Source: Avoscillospira sp045589035 (GTDB lineage Bacteria > Bacillota > Clostridia > Oscillospirales > Oscillospiraceae). Taken from it: 64,000 nucleotides of DNA. The notes under the pieces were generated by a model. That model was not told the DNA's origin. It saw only the letters and a list, made by a program, of their open reading frames with translations, and ran no database searches. The translations under genes and the position numbers were made by a program. The DNA lies in NCBI GenBank assembly GCA_045589035.1, contig JAZNFJ010000083.1, positions 11,941-75,940 on the forward strand, written 5' to 3'. Position 1 is the stretch's first letter. The number at the start of each line of letters is the position of its first letter. Positions 42,714-51,776 of this stretch are shown piece after piece.

Positions 42714-42857
42714 TTAAAATGCTTCATAGATAAACACACCGTTACCGGTGAAATAGATCAGTGCCAGAATCAGCATGACCGCATAAATCAGCAGCTCCAG
42801 GATACGACCCGGAGTTGTCTTCTGAAAAGCTTTCCACTTTTTTACGAAACCAGCCAC
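42714..42857 (-). CDS. dltX: DltX-like small membrane protein
   Basis: This 47-residue protein (GTG start) has a basic amphipathic beginning (residues 1-18), one membrane segment (about 20-36) and an end of FIYEAF. That is close to the FIYNEF-type end of DltX, the mini-protein needed for D-alanylation of teichoic acids. A near-perfect ribosome site, GGAGGTGATC, lies eight bases upstream. The start lies 16 bases inside the end of the SGNH gene, and the operon terminator follows immediately. In classical dlt operons dltX comes first, before dltA; here it is last. Confidence 0.8.
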   Translation of the reverse strand: MAGFVKKWKAFQKTTPGRILELLIYAVMLILALIYFTGNGVFIYEAF

Positions 42858-43711
42858 GGATCGATCACCTCCATAAAGCGGTAAGCGCCATACTCATAGT
42901 TGAGATGTCCAATATCATAGAAACAGGGCACGTCCAAAGCTCGCTCCAGATTCAGCAGTTCAATGCCTTTATCGGCACAGATCTCTGCAGCCTGATTGTA
43001 AACTGCTCTGGTTTCCGGAGATATCTCCACCTCCGGATTGACGGGCATCCACACACACCGCAGACGAATTCCGTTCTTTTCGCAGTAATCTGCCACCTTT
43101 TCCAGACAGGACATATTCTCTTGGAAATCTTCGATCGGCAAGTTTACATAACGCGACGTTTCTATCTTGGCAGCAAGTTCTTCCGAGGACATGGATCCGG
43201 TGTAATGGATCTTCTGCCGGTCAGAGTGATCCTCCGGCTCCTTGCCTGCCAGTTCTCTTACAGAGTTTTCCAAACACAGGCGAAGCTTGTCCCGCTGAAA
43301 ATAGGCATAGGGTTCATACCAGTCCTGATGCCAAGGATAGGTTGGATGGGTCTCAAACTTATCGTAGAGTGTCAAATCGCTAAGTCCAATCACCAGTTCA
43401 GACCCAATCTTAATGTTCCCCTTTTGGATCATCTGCCACAGATCCCTCACAACACCGTAGTCCAGCCCAAGGTTAACATAACCACTCTCGCTAACTTCTT
43501 CCCGATAAGCGGAAATGACCACAGAATTACCAAAGAAAACTTTATCCCAGACCTCTTCCGGATGATCTCTGCGGGTCAGTTCAAAATCGTTGAGCACAAA
43601 CCGTCCGGATTGGATCATGTAGGGTGTAAAAACCGCAGAAAGGAGCAGGTCCAGCGCAATAAATACCGCAACCAAGGCAATCAGCCAGCCGTTCTTCTTC
43701 CAAAAAGTCAT
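42842..43711 (-). CDS. SGNH-type membrane-anchored esterase/transferase in the DltD position
   Basis: The 289-residue protein has an N-terminal membrane anchor (about residues 8-28) and an extracytoplasmic SGNH-type domain: the Ser motif FFGNSVVISAY near residue 60 and the Asp-His pair in DIGHLNYEYGAYRF near the end. DltD, which helps place D-Ala on teichoic acid, has the same topology and the same kind of active site but is around 400 residues. This is therefore a short analogue or distant relative. It overlaps dltB by four bases. Confidence 0.75.
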   Translation of the reverse strand: MTFWKKNGWLIALVAVFIALDLLLSAVFTPYMIQSGRFVLNDFELTRRDHPEEVWDKVFFGNSVVISAYREEVSESGYVNLGLDYGVVRDLWQMIQKGNIKIGSELVIGLSDLTLYDKFETHPTYPWHQDWYEPYAYFQRDKLRLCLENSVRELAGKEPEDHSDRQKIHYTGSMSSEELAAKIETSRYVNLPIEDFQENMSCLEKVADYCEKNGIRLRCVWMPVNPEVEISPETRAVYNQAAEICADKGIELLNLERALDVPCFYDIGHLNYEYGAYRFMEVIDPWLVS

Positions 43712-44856
43712 AACTTGAAGAACCCCCTAACCGCCTGCAGAATCTGCGTTCCGTTCATAGTGAAGAACATGGCATTAATAGCAAACAGTCCGTTCACAAC
43801 AACACAGCGCAGCCAATAAATGTACTTGTTGGTTTTCCGTTTGTCAACCGTGGTCAAACCAAAGATGTTCTCCACAGCCAGGAAGATACCCATGTACACA
43901 CCGGTTGCCAGTGCCATCAAATCAAACTCATGCCAAAGGCTCATAACCAGCATGGTGCAAAGACCAATGACTGCAGACAAATATTTGTTCAGCCGCTTTC
44001 CGCCGACCACAACAAAAATATGTTCCCGGATCCAGTCGCTGAGGGTCACATGCCATTTACGCCAAAACTGGGTAAAGCTGGCAGCCGTCCAGGGTTCCTT
44101 GAAGTTTTCCGGAGCGGGAATCCCCATCAGTGTGCTGACTGCAATGGCCATATCCGCATAGCCCGCCATGTCAAAAAACAGAATCAGGTAACTCAAAACC
44201 GCCAGAGCACCGCTGACATAGAAATGTGGATACATCTGCAGCACACGGTTCAGCAGCTGCTGTGCAACGGCTGCCAATACCAGTTTTTTGAACATGCCGC
44301 GGATAAAACGCTTGACGCAATCCTGCGCCACAGGTGCAGTCAGAGGCTTAGGGCTGCGATACAGCTTAATGTAATCCCGATAACGATACAAAGGACCGCC
44401 GGTTACCACAGGAAAGAACAGCAGGAAATTGCTGTATGCCAGAAACGGAATATATTCTTCCGTGTAGTAGACATAGAAGACCGCATCCACAGCCTTGAGC
44501 ATGTTATAAGAAAAACCAACGAGAACAAACAGCGACGGCAGCCACGCAAAGAATCCAGCAGCACGCACATAGAAGAATGGTGCGACCTGCAGCAGGCACA
44601 ATGCTACAAACCAGAATTTTCTCGCTTTTTTGATTTGTCCCATCAGCTGAACAATCAGCCAGCTGAACACCGCATAAAAGGCATAGAAAACCGCCAACTT
44701 CCAATCCACATAGATCAGAAGTCCAAGATCAAACACCAAGAGCCAAGGAGTCAGCCGCTTTTCCGGCGCAAATCTCCGCAGCAACGCATTTCCAACAGCA
44801 AAGGCCACCGCCGCTGCCAGCATCAGCAGCAGAGTGTCCGCTTTTAAATACCACAT
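43708..44856 (-). CDS. dltB: MBOAT family transferase, DltB-type
   Basis: The 382-residue polytopic protein has the MBOAT features of DltB: FLLFFPVVTGGPLYRYRDY, FTQFWRKWHVTLSDWIREHIFV, and the catalytic-region His in MSLWHEFDLMALATGVYMG. DltB takes the aminoacyl group from DltC and passes it across the membrane. It lies three bases after dltC and overlaps the SGNH gene. Alginate-type acetyltransferases are the nearest alternative, but the dltC neighbour favours DltB. Confidence 0.88.
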   Translation of the reverse strand: MWYLKADTLLLMLAAAVAFAVGNALLRRFAPEKRLTPWLLVFDLGLLIYVDWKLAVFYAFYAVFSWLIVQLMGQIKKARKFWFVALCLLQVAPFFYVRAAGFFAWLPSLFVLVGFSYNMLKAVDAVFYVYYTEEYIPFLAYSNFLLFFPVVTGGPLYRYRDYIKLYRSPKPLTAPVAQDCVKRFIRGMFKKLVLAAVAQQLLNRVLQMYPHFYVSGALAVLSYLILFFDMAGYADMAIAVSTLMGIPAPENFKEPWTAASFTQFWRKWHVTLSDWIREHIFVVVGGKRLNKYLSAVIGLCTMLVMSLWHEFDLMALATGVYMGIFLAVENIFGLTTVDKRKTNKYIYWLRCVVVNGLFAINAMFFTMNGTQILQAVRGFFKL

Positions 44857-44859
44857 CGC

Positions 44860-45108
44860 TTATGCCAGCTTGCGTTCCACCACTTCGGCAATCTCCTCAA
44901 TGGTGTTCATGGAGTAGAGGGTAATATCCTTCTGAGTGATCTGAATGTTGAAGTGGTCCTCCAGGAACAGAACGATCTCTGTCGCACCCAGAGAGTCCAC
45001 AAAACCGTAATCAAACAGATGGACATCGTCGGAAAAATCCGGATCATCGGCTTCAATTTCAAAATGCTCCAGAATATAGTTCCGCAGAACTTCCTTAATG
45101 TTTTCCAT
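44860..45108 (-). CDS. dltC: D-alanyl carrier protein-like
   Basis: This 82-residue acyl-carrier fold has the phosphopantetheine Ser in FVDSLGATEIVLFLEDHF (about Ser38) and starts with MENIKEVLRNYILEHFEIEADDPDF. Only one carrier gene serves the two adenylation enzymes of this operon. It follows the GNAT gene by 15 bases and precedes dltB by three. Confidence 0.9.
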   Translation of the reverse strand: MENIKEVLRNYILEHFEIEADDPDFSDDVHLFDYGFVDSLGATEIVLFLEDHFNIQITQKDITLYSMNTIEEIAEVVERKLA

Positions 45109-45123
45109 AGTTTATTCCTCTTT

Positions 45124-45597
45124 TCAAAGATATTTACAGCACAGCGTGCCAATAGGCTCCATGCCCTGTTTTTTCCAAAATTCCTGAGCATTGGCATTCT
45201 TGCCCAGCACCTGCAGTTCCATGGTGCTGATTCCCTGCTCTTTCAGCCAGTCTTCTGCATAGGTCGTCAGCTTCTGCGCCAGACCCTGATGACGGGCTTC
45301 CGGTGCAACATAGAGATCGTTTAGATAACCAACACTACTTTCGCCTTTACACAGATACTCCGGTGCAAGACGCAAAATGGAACAAAACACAAATCCGCGA
45401 AGCGCACCGGTTTCGTCTTCCGCAACAGCCGTCAAAATGAGTCTGGAGCGAATACGGGTTTCCATCACACGAGGCAAGACATCTTCATTGAGATCATAGT
45501 TCATGCCCACGTCCAGAAGTCCCCGGTGATAGTCACGATAAAGGTAAAGCAGGGCTTCCAGATCCTCAGCCCTTCCCTGCCGGATGGACAAATTCAT
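45124..45597 (-). CDS. GNAT family N-acetyltransferase
   Basis: The 157-residue protein has a GNAT fold with the acetyl-CoA loop VAPEARHQGLAQKL (Q/RxxGxA type) and the end FWKKQGMEPIG. ATG 45597 is preceded by GAGGTGG; an in-frame GTG at 45606 is closer to the previous stop. Its place between the second adenylation gene and dltC is unusual for dlt operons. It may acetylate an amino acid, the polymer or a small molecule used by the system; that is speculation. Confidence 0.85.
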   Translation of the reverse strand: MNLSIRQGRAEDLEALLYLYRDYHRGLLDVGMNYDLNEDVLPRVMETRIRSRLILTAVAEDETGALRGFVFCSILRLAPEYLCKGESSVGYLNDLYVAPEARHQGLAQKLTTYAEDWLKEQGISTMELQVLGKNANAQEFWKKQGMEPIGTLCCKYL

Positions 45598-45607
45598 AAC
45601 CGCCACC

Positions 45608-47119
45608 TCACAGTGTTGCCTTCAATGCCACACGGTCAATCTTGCGGTTGGCATTGAGTGGGAATTCTTCCATGCAGACCACCTTACCGGGCAGCATGTA
45701 CTTGGGAATCTGCTTGCCCAGTTCCAGGTTTACCATGCGCTTATTCAGTTTCTCTTTCGTTTCCACAAAGAGAACAATCTGCTCATTGGGCGCATCAAAC
45801 ACAGCGCAGGCGTTGGTCAGACCGGCAATGGTACGGGCAGCATTTTCAATGTCCCCCATTTCAATACGGTTGCCCCGCAGCTTGATCTGGCTGTCCTTAC
45901 GGCCCACATATTGGATCAAGCCGTCTGCTTCCTTGTAAGCCAGATCACCTGTATGATACAGTTCCTCATAAAATGCCTTGTTAAGGGGATTGGCAGTAAA
46001 TGCCTTTGCCGTTTCCTCCGGTGCATTCCAATAACCAAGCGCCAGCTGGCTTCCAATGACGCACAATTCGCCGGTTTCACCAACGCTGGCTTCGGTACCG
46101 TCATCCCGCAGGATCAGCACACGCATATTGTGCCGCTCATAACCGATGGGCAACGGATCGTTATCCGCAAACTCCCGATCCACCATATAACAAGTGCAAT
46201 CCACAGTTATCTCCGTAGGACCGTAGAGATTGGAGTACAAGCAATCCGGCAGTGCCTTTCGCCACATATTCAGCTGCCTGTTGGGCATGACCTCACCGGC
46301 AAAAACAACCGTTTTCAAATCCGGAAGTTCCATGGTTTCCAGTACACCGCAGTTGGCAACACTGTTCATGACTGTCGGCACCCAGAATACGCAGGTCACC
46401 TGCTTCTCCTTCACAAACTCCATGAGCTTGATGGGGTACATAAACAGAATCTCCGGAATAATCAGCACCTTTGCACCCTTCAACACAGAAGCATACAGGT
46501 CAAAGACGGAATTATCAAAATGGAAACCGGACTGCAGACCCATAACCGTTTCATTCGTAATGGAATAGGTGTCGGCAATGTATTCTGCATAGTCCAGAAC
46601 GCCGCGGTGAGGAATAACGACACCCTTGGGTACACCAGTAGAGCCAGAGGTATACATAATATATGCAGGATCGGTATCGATGGTATCGATCATTGCGGTA
46701 TTGACAGCGGTTTCATCTTCTGCTTCTACGGCTAAGTTTACATAATCAACAACTACGCAGCTTTCCAAGGAAAGATCTGCCAGTTTGCTTCTCCCCTCTT
46801 CATCGGTAATCAGAACGGGAGGCTGCAAATTGTCCAGTGTACGGCGAATGCGCTCAGCAGGCGCGGTAAAATCCAGCGGAGAATACGGAACACCACAATA
46901 GAGAGCCGCATAAAAACTCACAACGGAAGCATTGCTCTTGGGCAGATAAACTGCCACAGGCTGTCCCCGCTTCACACCCATGCGAAGCAGAGCAGTTGCC
47001 ACAGATCGTGCCTCTGCACGAAGCTGTGTATAGGTCAATTCACCGTTATTGTCTTCCAAGGCAATATGATCGGGAAACTTTCTGGCAGCAGCTTCCAGCA
47101 TACAAGCTACAGAATTCAT
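45608..47119 (-). CDS. DltA-like amino acid adenylation enzyme, second copy
   Basis: The 503-residue ANL-family enzyme activates an amino acid as adenylate and loads a carrier. Motifs: A3 YIMYTSGSTGVPKGV, A5 NLYGPTEITVDCT, A7 YHTGDLA, A8 GRKDSQIKLRGNRIEMGDIE, and A10 NANRKIDR with the catalytic Lys. It has no carrier or condensation domain and the length of DltA. Its stop lies next to the GNAT gene and its start shares a base with the first copy. The two copies are clearly paralogous but not identical. Confidence 0.88.
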   Translation of the reverse strand: MNSVACMLEAAARKFPDHIALEDNNGELTYTQLRAEARSVATALLRMGVKRGQPVAVYLPKSNASVVSFYAALYCGVPYSPLDFTAPAERIRRTLDNLQPPVLITDEEGRSKLADLSLESCVVVDYVNLAVEAEDETAVNTAMIDTIDTDPAYIMYTSGSTGVPKGVVIPHRGVLDYAEYIADTYSITNETVMGLQSGFHFDNSVFDLYASVLKGAKVLIIPEILFMYPIKLMEFVKEKQVTCVFWVPTVMNSVANCGVLETMELPDLKTVVFAGEVMPNRQLNMWRKALPDCLYSNLYGPTEITVDCTCYMVDREFADNDPLPIGYERHNMRVLILRDDGTEASVGETGELCVIGSQLALGYWNAPEETAKAFTANPLNKAFYEELYHTGDLAYKEADGLIQYVGRKDSQIKLRGNRIEMGDIENAARTIAGLTNACAVFDAPNEQIVLFVETKEKLNKRMVNLELGKQIPKYMLPGKVVCMEEFPLNANRKIDRVALKATL

Positions 47120-48648
47120 CAGAGTTCTCCTTTCAGCTGCTTTTTCAGCCGTACACGGTCGATCTTGTCATTGGCCGTGTGGGGCAGTTTTTCCATGGGG
47201 AAGAGTTTGCCCGGCAGCATATACTGAGGGATGTGCTTTTTTAGTTCCAGATTAAAACGGCGCAGAGGCAATGTCCCCTGGGTTTCCACAAACAGCGCAA
47301 TCAGTTCATTTTCCTCATCAAAAATCGCGGCTGCATTTTCCACGCCTTCCACGGTCATGGCTGCCGTTTCGATCTCACCCAGTTCGATACGGTTACCCTT
47401 CAGTTTAATCTGATTGTCTTTACGGCCACAGAACTGGATCAGGCCATCCTGATCCCAATAGGCCAGATCACCGGTGCGGTACATACGCTCTTTATAAGCA
47501 CCTGCAAGAGGATTCTGCACAAAGACCTTGGCAGTAATTTCCGGATTGTTCCAGTAGCCCAGAGCCACACCGCTGCCAATGACACACAGTTCGCCCTGCT
47601 CGCCGACCTTTGCGGCTTTGTTGTCTTCCGTCAGGATAACCACACGCATGTTTTCGCATGCCTTTCCAATGGGCAGAGGATCTGCATCGGCATAGGGACG
47701 ATCCACGATGTAATAGCAGCAAACATCTGTAATTTCCGTTGGGCCGTAGAGGTTGGCATAGGTACAATGGGGCAGATACTTCCGCCAGACATTCAGCTGC
47801 TTATTGGGCATGACCTCACCGCAGAAAGCCACATTTTTCAGCTTCGGCAGCTGTACCGTTTCCAGAATACCGGAATTGGCAACATTGATCATAACAGTCG
47901 GCACCCAGAAGATGGATGTAACCTCTTTCTCTGCCAGAAATTCCGGCAAACGCACAGGGAACATCATCAGCACATCCGGGATCAAGATCAACTTACCACC
48001 GCACAAAAGGCTGCCGTAAATATCAAAAGTAGAGTTATCAAAATAGAATGGCGCCTGATTGGCCATAACCGTTTCTTCGTCAAACCGGAAGGTATCCACC
48101 ACCCAATGGGCATAGTCGATAATGCCTCTGTGAGGGATGGTCACACCCTTCGGCGTACCGGTAGAACCGGAGGTGTACATGATATAAATAGGATCGCTGT
48201 CTACCACTTTAGCCAGAGCGGTATCCACAAGAAGATCATCAGCCGTTGCTGTCAGAAGTTCTTCTATCAGTACCACACGGGCATTCCCAATAACACAATT
48301 CTCCAGATTTGCAGTCAACTCTCCGTTGGTAACAATCAAGGAAGGCTCCAGACTCTCCACGATCTTTTCCAGACGGTTCATGGGAATATGGCTGTCTACC
48401 GGCGCATAAGGAGAACCGGCATACATGGCGCCCATAAAGCCGCAAAGCATATCCACACTTTTGGGAAGATAAAAGATGATCGGCTTTCTGTTGGAGCCGC
48501 AGCGCAGCAATTCCGAGGCAACAGCTCTGGAAATTGCACGATATGCGCCATAGTTCAACAGCTTTGCTTCATCTTCCACTGCCGGACGGTTTACAAACAG
48601 TTTTGCAGCCCGTTCCAGTAGACAAACAGCAGAATTCATAGGATTCAC
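47119..48648 (-). CDS. DltA-like amino acid adenylation enzyme, first copy
   Basis: The 509-residue stand-alone adenylation enzyme has YIMYTSGSTGTPKGV (A3), NLYGPTEITDVCC (A5), YRTGDLAYWDQDG (A7), GRKDNQIKLKGNRIELGEIE (A8) and NDKIDR with the A10 Lys. It differs from its neighbour in the substrate-pocket stretch after A3 (YAHWVVDTFRFDEETVMANQAPFYFDNS against YAEYIADTYSITNETVMGLQSGFHFDNS). Either copy could be the D-alanine enzyme. It overlaps the lipoprotein gene by four bases. Confidence 0.88.
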   Translation of the reverse strand: MNPMNSAVCLLERAAKLFVNRPAVEDEAKLLNYGAYRAISRAVASELLRCGSNRKPIIFYLPKSVDMLCGFMGAMYAGSPYAPVDSHIPMNRLEKIVESLEPSLIVTNGELTANLENCVIGNARVVLIEELLTATADDLLVDTALAKVVDSDPIYIMYTSGSTGTPKGVTIPHRGIIDYAHWVVDTFRFDEETVMANQAPFYFDNSTFDIYGSLLCGGKLILIPDVLMMFPVRLPEFLAEKEVTSIFWVPTVMINVANSGILETVQLPKLKNVAFCGEVMPNKQLNVWRKYLPHCTYANLYGPTEITDVCCYYIVDRPYADADPLPIGKACENMRVVILTEDNKAAKVGEQGELCVIGSGVALGYWNNPEITAKVFVQNPLAGAYKERMYRTGDLAYWDQDGLIQFCGRKDNQIKLKGNRIELGEIETAAMTVEGVENAAAIFDEENELIALFVETQGTLPLRRFNLELKKHIPQYMLPGKLFPMEKLPHTANDKIDRVRLKKQLKGEL

Positions 48649-51600
48649 TCCTCAATCTTTCTAAGTTGCAATGTGACAGCTTCACCATAATGGGTAAATA
48701 CTGTATAAGTTTCTCGTTCTGTGATGATCCAGTCAGCACTGTCCGTAGTGTAACCGGGTTCGGTCATCACCTGCTGCATACCTGTGTCCAGAAATGCAAT
48801 TTCGGCCGCACCTTCCGACACGGTAATATCCGCCGGCAGATTGACCTGCCGCAGAGGAGAGGCATCAGCCTCCATCTGAGAAACGGTCACACCGTCATCC
48901 AGGCTAAAGAACAGGCTGTTGTCCTCCCGGTGCCAGACCTTTGCATTGACAGAATAGGAATTTGTATCCACATTCTCTGCAAATTCCATCTCGATGCCAA
49001 GAGCATTCTGCACATCGTCATTGTACAGAACTCCGTCCTGGGAGAGAGTTGCAGGTGTTAATGTCAGAACGCCATTCTGGTTCTCCACAAACACATCCAA
49101 ATTTCTAGAGGCAGCAGATGCCTTCATCATCTGGTCTTCCCGCAAAAAGTTATACCCGTTTTGATGCTGGAAATTAAAAGCTTTTTGGACAAAATCCCTT
49201 GCACCGGCATCATTCTCATAGCAGAAATCGCAATGGTAATACAGACAGATGGGCATATCGTATTTTGCAGAAATATCACTCCACACAGTATCCGCATAAA
49301 GGAAAACGGAATTGTTTTGCACCAAAAGGGTATCCTTCCCTTCTCTTTGAAGGAAGAACGGAAGTGCAATCACATTCTCCGCAGCGTACTGGGGTGCGGC
49401 ACCGGGATCACCGGGAGAAGAGAATCCGGAGTTCCAAAGAAGTCCTGCGTCAAACTCTGCATCAAATGTTAGAGTATCACCCAGTGTGCTGGTATACCAT
49501 GTATGCATATTGGCGCCGATACCCTCTGTCTTCACACCGAAGTCAGCAAAGGCTTCCTTATGGCGCCGCAGTTCGTAATCTTCTCTCTCCCGAGAGGCAT
49601 AGGCATTGCTATAATGATGAATACCCAAATACTGGTAATTCTCCCGGGCATAGTCAAACTGCGCCTGCAGTTCCCCCCGATAAGGGAAATACTCCGAATC
49701 AATGGGATAAGCCAGACCATATTCCAGAGAGCCGCAAACCAGATCTTCCGCATCATCTCCATCTACATCAAAGAAGGCTGGAACACAATAATTGCCAAAT
49801 TTATCACGGGCGTTACCCTTGTAGTTCATTTCATTTAACTCAATATAGCCATGGTGGATCATCTCACCATTGACACTATTGAGAAGCAGTGCAATGTAGC
49901 CATCAAATGTGCCGACAGCCAGATCCAAAAGACCATCCTTGTTCCAGTCAACCACAGCAGGTGCCAGGAATTTTCCATAGCCCTCATTGGTGCAAAGTTT
50001 GGAATAACTTTCCATGGATCTCCAGTTAAAGGCAATACCGGCATTGGTCTGCTGTCCGTAATACACAAGCAGAACCCCCTGATCGCTGCCAACAGCCAGA
50101 TCGGTAATTCCATCACCGTTGAGATCACCAACTGCAGGCAGACTTTGGCCGGGAATATCCGTATATAGCAGAACTCCTTGGTTTACATAACCATTATCGC
50201 TACTGACGAACCAATATATATTTCCGTCTGCAGAACCTGTCAGCAAATCCAATCTTCCGTCGCCGTTCAGATCCATCATCTGCGGAGCAGAGAAGCCGGA
50301 AACCTGTACACCGTCCAATTTCTGAGCAGCAGAAACATGAAGGCGGTCTGAATAATTCAAATCATCATAGACATAGATGCAGCCGTCATAAGAGCCGCTG
50401 AGCAGCTCCACTTCCCCATCACCGTCCACATCCGCAAAACAGGGATAGGCGCGGTAATTATATTCGGGATATTCCCGGAAGTAACTGCCGGCATCTTCGA
50501 TTTTGCCAAGGCTCAGCCACTGTCCGTCGCTGACGATATGAGTACCGGAAGAATAAGCACTTTCCTCAAAATCCATGCTGAAATCAAAACCGTCAGCAGA
50601 TTGGTTTTTCAGATAATTGATACTTTCTGCACGCAAAAACCACCAATAACTATTGCGAATAATGGTATAGGATGGGATCTGCTGATACGCCCGGCAGATG
50701 TCATCAAAGACCTTCATGGCATTGTTTGCGTAAGCAGTAATTTCCTCATAGTGCAGTTCCCAAGCCATGGAGGGACTGCCATAGTAACCGTAGACACGAT
50801 TGAGTGCATAGCCATATTTTTGCTTTGCCGCATAGGCTGCAAAACGGCTGAGCAAAAGTTGGTTGCAGGAAGCGGTTGTGGATGCAAATGCCGTTTCCCC
50901 TTCTTCACGGTGGGTCATGGCATAATTGCCAAGAGAAAAAATATTAGGCAAAAGCGGATTTGTTAACATAACTCCGCCATTTCCGTACTTATGGAAAGTA
51001 TAAATTGCCAATCCGTTCCAATCCGCCATGGATACGGCTGTGTCAGATACAAAACCGCAGCCATAATCCTGCTTTAACAGGATTTCAGCTTCGTAATATT
51101 CCGGATAAAGGGCTGCAAAATCTGCCACAACCTGCTGGATCTGACCAAGATCTGCCCCAACTTCCGGATAGGTCATGTCCAGAGGACAGCCAGCCAGCTT
51201 TTTAACCTCAGAGATACCAAGATAGTCCATGGGCATAATCTGAGCAAACGAATTGTCCAGCAAGACAAAACCACCCTGCTCGGTATATGCCACCAGATCC
51301 GCAGACAGCATATCCATATAAGCGGACTGTGTCAATTCCGCATCAGGGATAACCACATCAAAACCGGAAAGATCATACTCCCCGGATACATCAATCGCTT
51401 CGGCTCTGATACCCAGCAAAATAGATTGTTCCAAAAGATCCATTGTATCCTGCCAGCGAATGCTGTCGATTGTGCTATCATAAATAACCGCCACAGAAAT
51501 TCCATAATCAGAAGAAACTTCCGGTAAAGCTTCTACCGCAGTAGGACGGGAAATAACTTCTACCGGCTTCTCCTCAACCTTGGCGCAACCGACAAACAGG

Positions 51601-51650
51601 CTCACAAACAGGCTGACAGAAACCATCAACCAGAGTAATCTTTTCACCAA
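48645..51650 (-). CDS. Large surface lipoprotein with FG-GAP/VCBS beta-propeller repeats
   Basis: A lipoprotein of about 1000 residues with signal peptide and lipobox LFVGC near residue 22. Residues about 50-220 look like a glutamine-amidotransferase-type fold (IYDSTIDSIRW; FDVVIPDAEL; GGFVLLDNSFAQ). A run of at least five FG-GAP repeats (DVDGDGEVELLSGSYDG, DLNGDGRLDLLTGSADG, DLNGDGITDLAVGSDQG, DWNKDGLLDLAVGTFDG, DVDGDDAEDLVCGS) spans about 400-660. The C-terminal part has a polysaccharide-deacetylase-like feel (ICLYYHCDFCYENDAGARDFV), not certain. GGAGG lies seven bases before TTG 51650; ATG 51656 is too close. It leads the dlt-like operon. Confidence 0.82.
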   Translation of the reverse strand: MVKRLLWLMVSVSLFVSLFVGCAKVEEKPVEVISRPTAVEALPEVSSDYGISVAVIYDSTIDSIRWQDTMDLLEQSILLGIRAEAIDVSGEYDLSGFDVVIPDAELTQSAYMDMLSADLVAYTEQGGFVLLDNSFAQIMPMDYLGISEVKKLAGCPLDMTYPEVGADLGQIQQVVADFAALYPEYYEAEILLKQDYGCGFVSDTAVSMADWNGLAIYTFHKYGNGGVMLTNPLLPNIFSLGNYAMTHREEGETAFASTTASCNQLLLSRFAAYAAKQKYGYALNRVYGYYGSPSMAWELHYEEITAYANNAMKVFDDICRAYQQIPSYTIIRNSYWWFLRAESINYLKNQSADGFDFSMDFEESAYSSGTHIVSDGQWLSLGKIEDAGSYFREYPEYNYRAYPCFADVDGDGEVELLSGSYDGCIYVYDDLNYSDRLHVSAAQKLDGVQVSGFSAPQMMDLNGDGRLDLLTGSADGNIYWFVSSDNGYVNQGVLLYTDIPGQSLPAVGDLNGDGITDLAVGSDQGVLLVYYGQQTNAGIAFNWRSMESYSKLCTNEGYGKFLAPAVVDWNKDGLLDLAVGTFDGYIALLLNSVNGEMIHHGYIELNEMNYKGNARDKFGNYCVPAFFDVDGDDAEDLVCGSLEYGLAYPIDSEYFPYRGELQAQFDYARENYQYLGIHHYSNAYASREREDYELRRHKEAFADFGVKTEGIGANMHTWYTSTLGDTLTFDAEFDAGLLWNSGFSSPGDPGAAPQYAAENVIALPFFLQREGKDTLLVQNNSVFLYADTVWSDISAKYDMPICLYYHCDFCYENDAGARDFVQKAFNFQHQNGYNFLREDQMMKASAASRNLDVFVENQNGVLTLTPATLSQDGVLYNDDVQNALGIEMEFAENVDTNSYSVNAKVWHREDNSLFFSLDDGVTVSQMEADASPLRQVNLPADITVSEGAAEIAFLDTGMQQVMTEPGYTTDSADWIITERETYTVFTHYGEAVTLQLRKIEE

Positions 51651-51699
51651 ATTCATACCTCCAATGGGTACACTTGGACATAATAACCCAATATGTAGT

Positions 51700-51728
51700 A
51701 TTATACCAATTATCTATTGCATTTGCAA
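51700..51728 (-). promoter_or_regulatory. Promoter of the lipoprotein-dlt-like operon
   Basis: On the minus strand TTGCAA (51723-51728), a 17-base spacer, and TATAAT (51700-51705) with extended TGG. All downstream genes to dltX overlap or have short gaps, so this promoter probably drives about 9 kb. Confidence 0.8.
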
Positions 51729-51739
51729 GCCTTTACAAA

Positions 51740-51770
51740 AAAACGCAGGAGATCAAATCTCCTGCGTTTT
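51740..51770 (-). terminator. Terminator after the LtaS-SLH gene
   Basis: A perfect 14-bp stem AAAACGCAGGAGAT / ATCTCCTGCGTTTT around CAA, with more T on the minus strand. It separates the LtaS-like gene from the following operon. Confidence 0.92.
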
Positions 51771-51776
51771 GATAGA

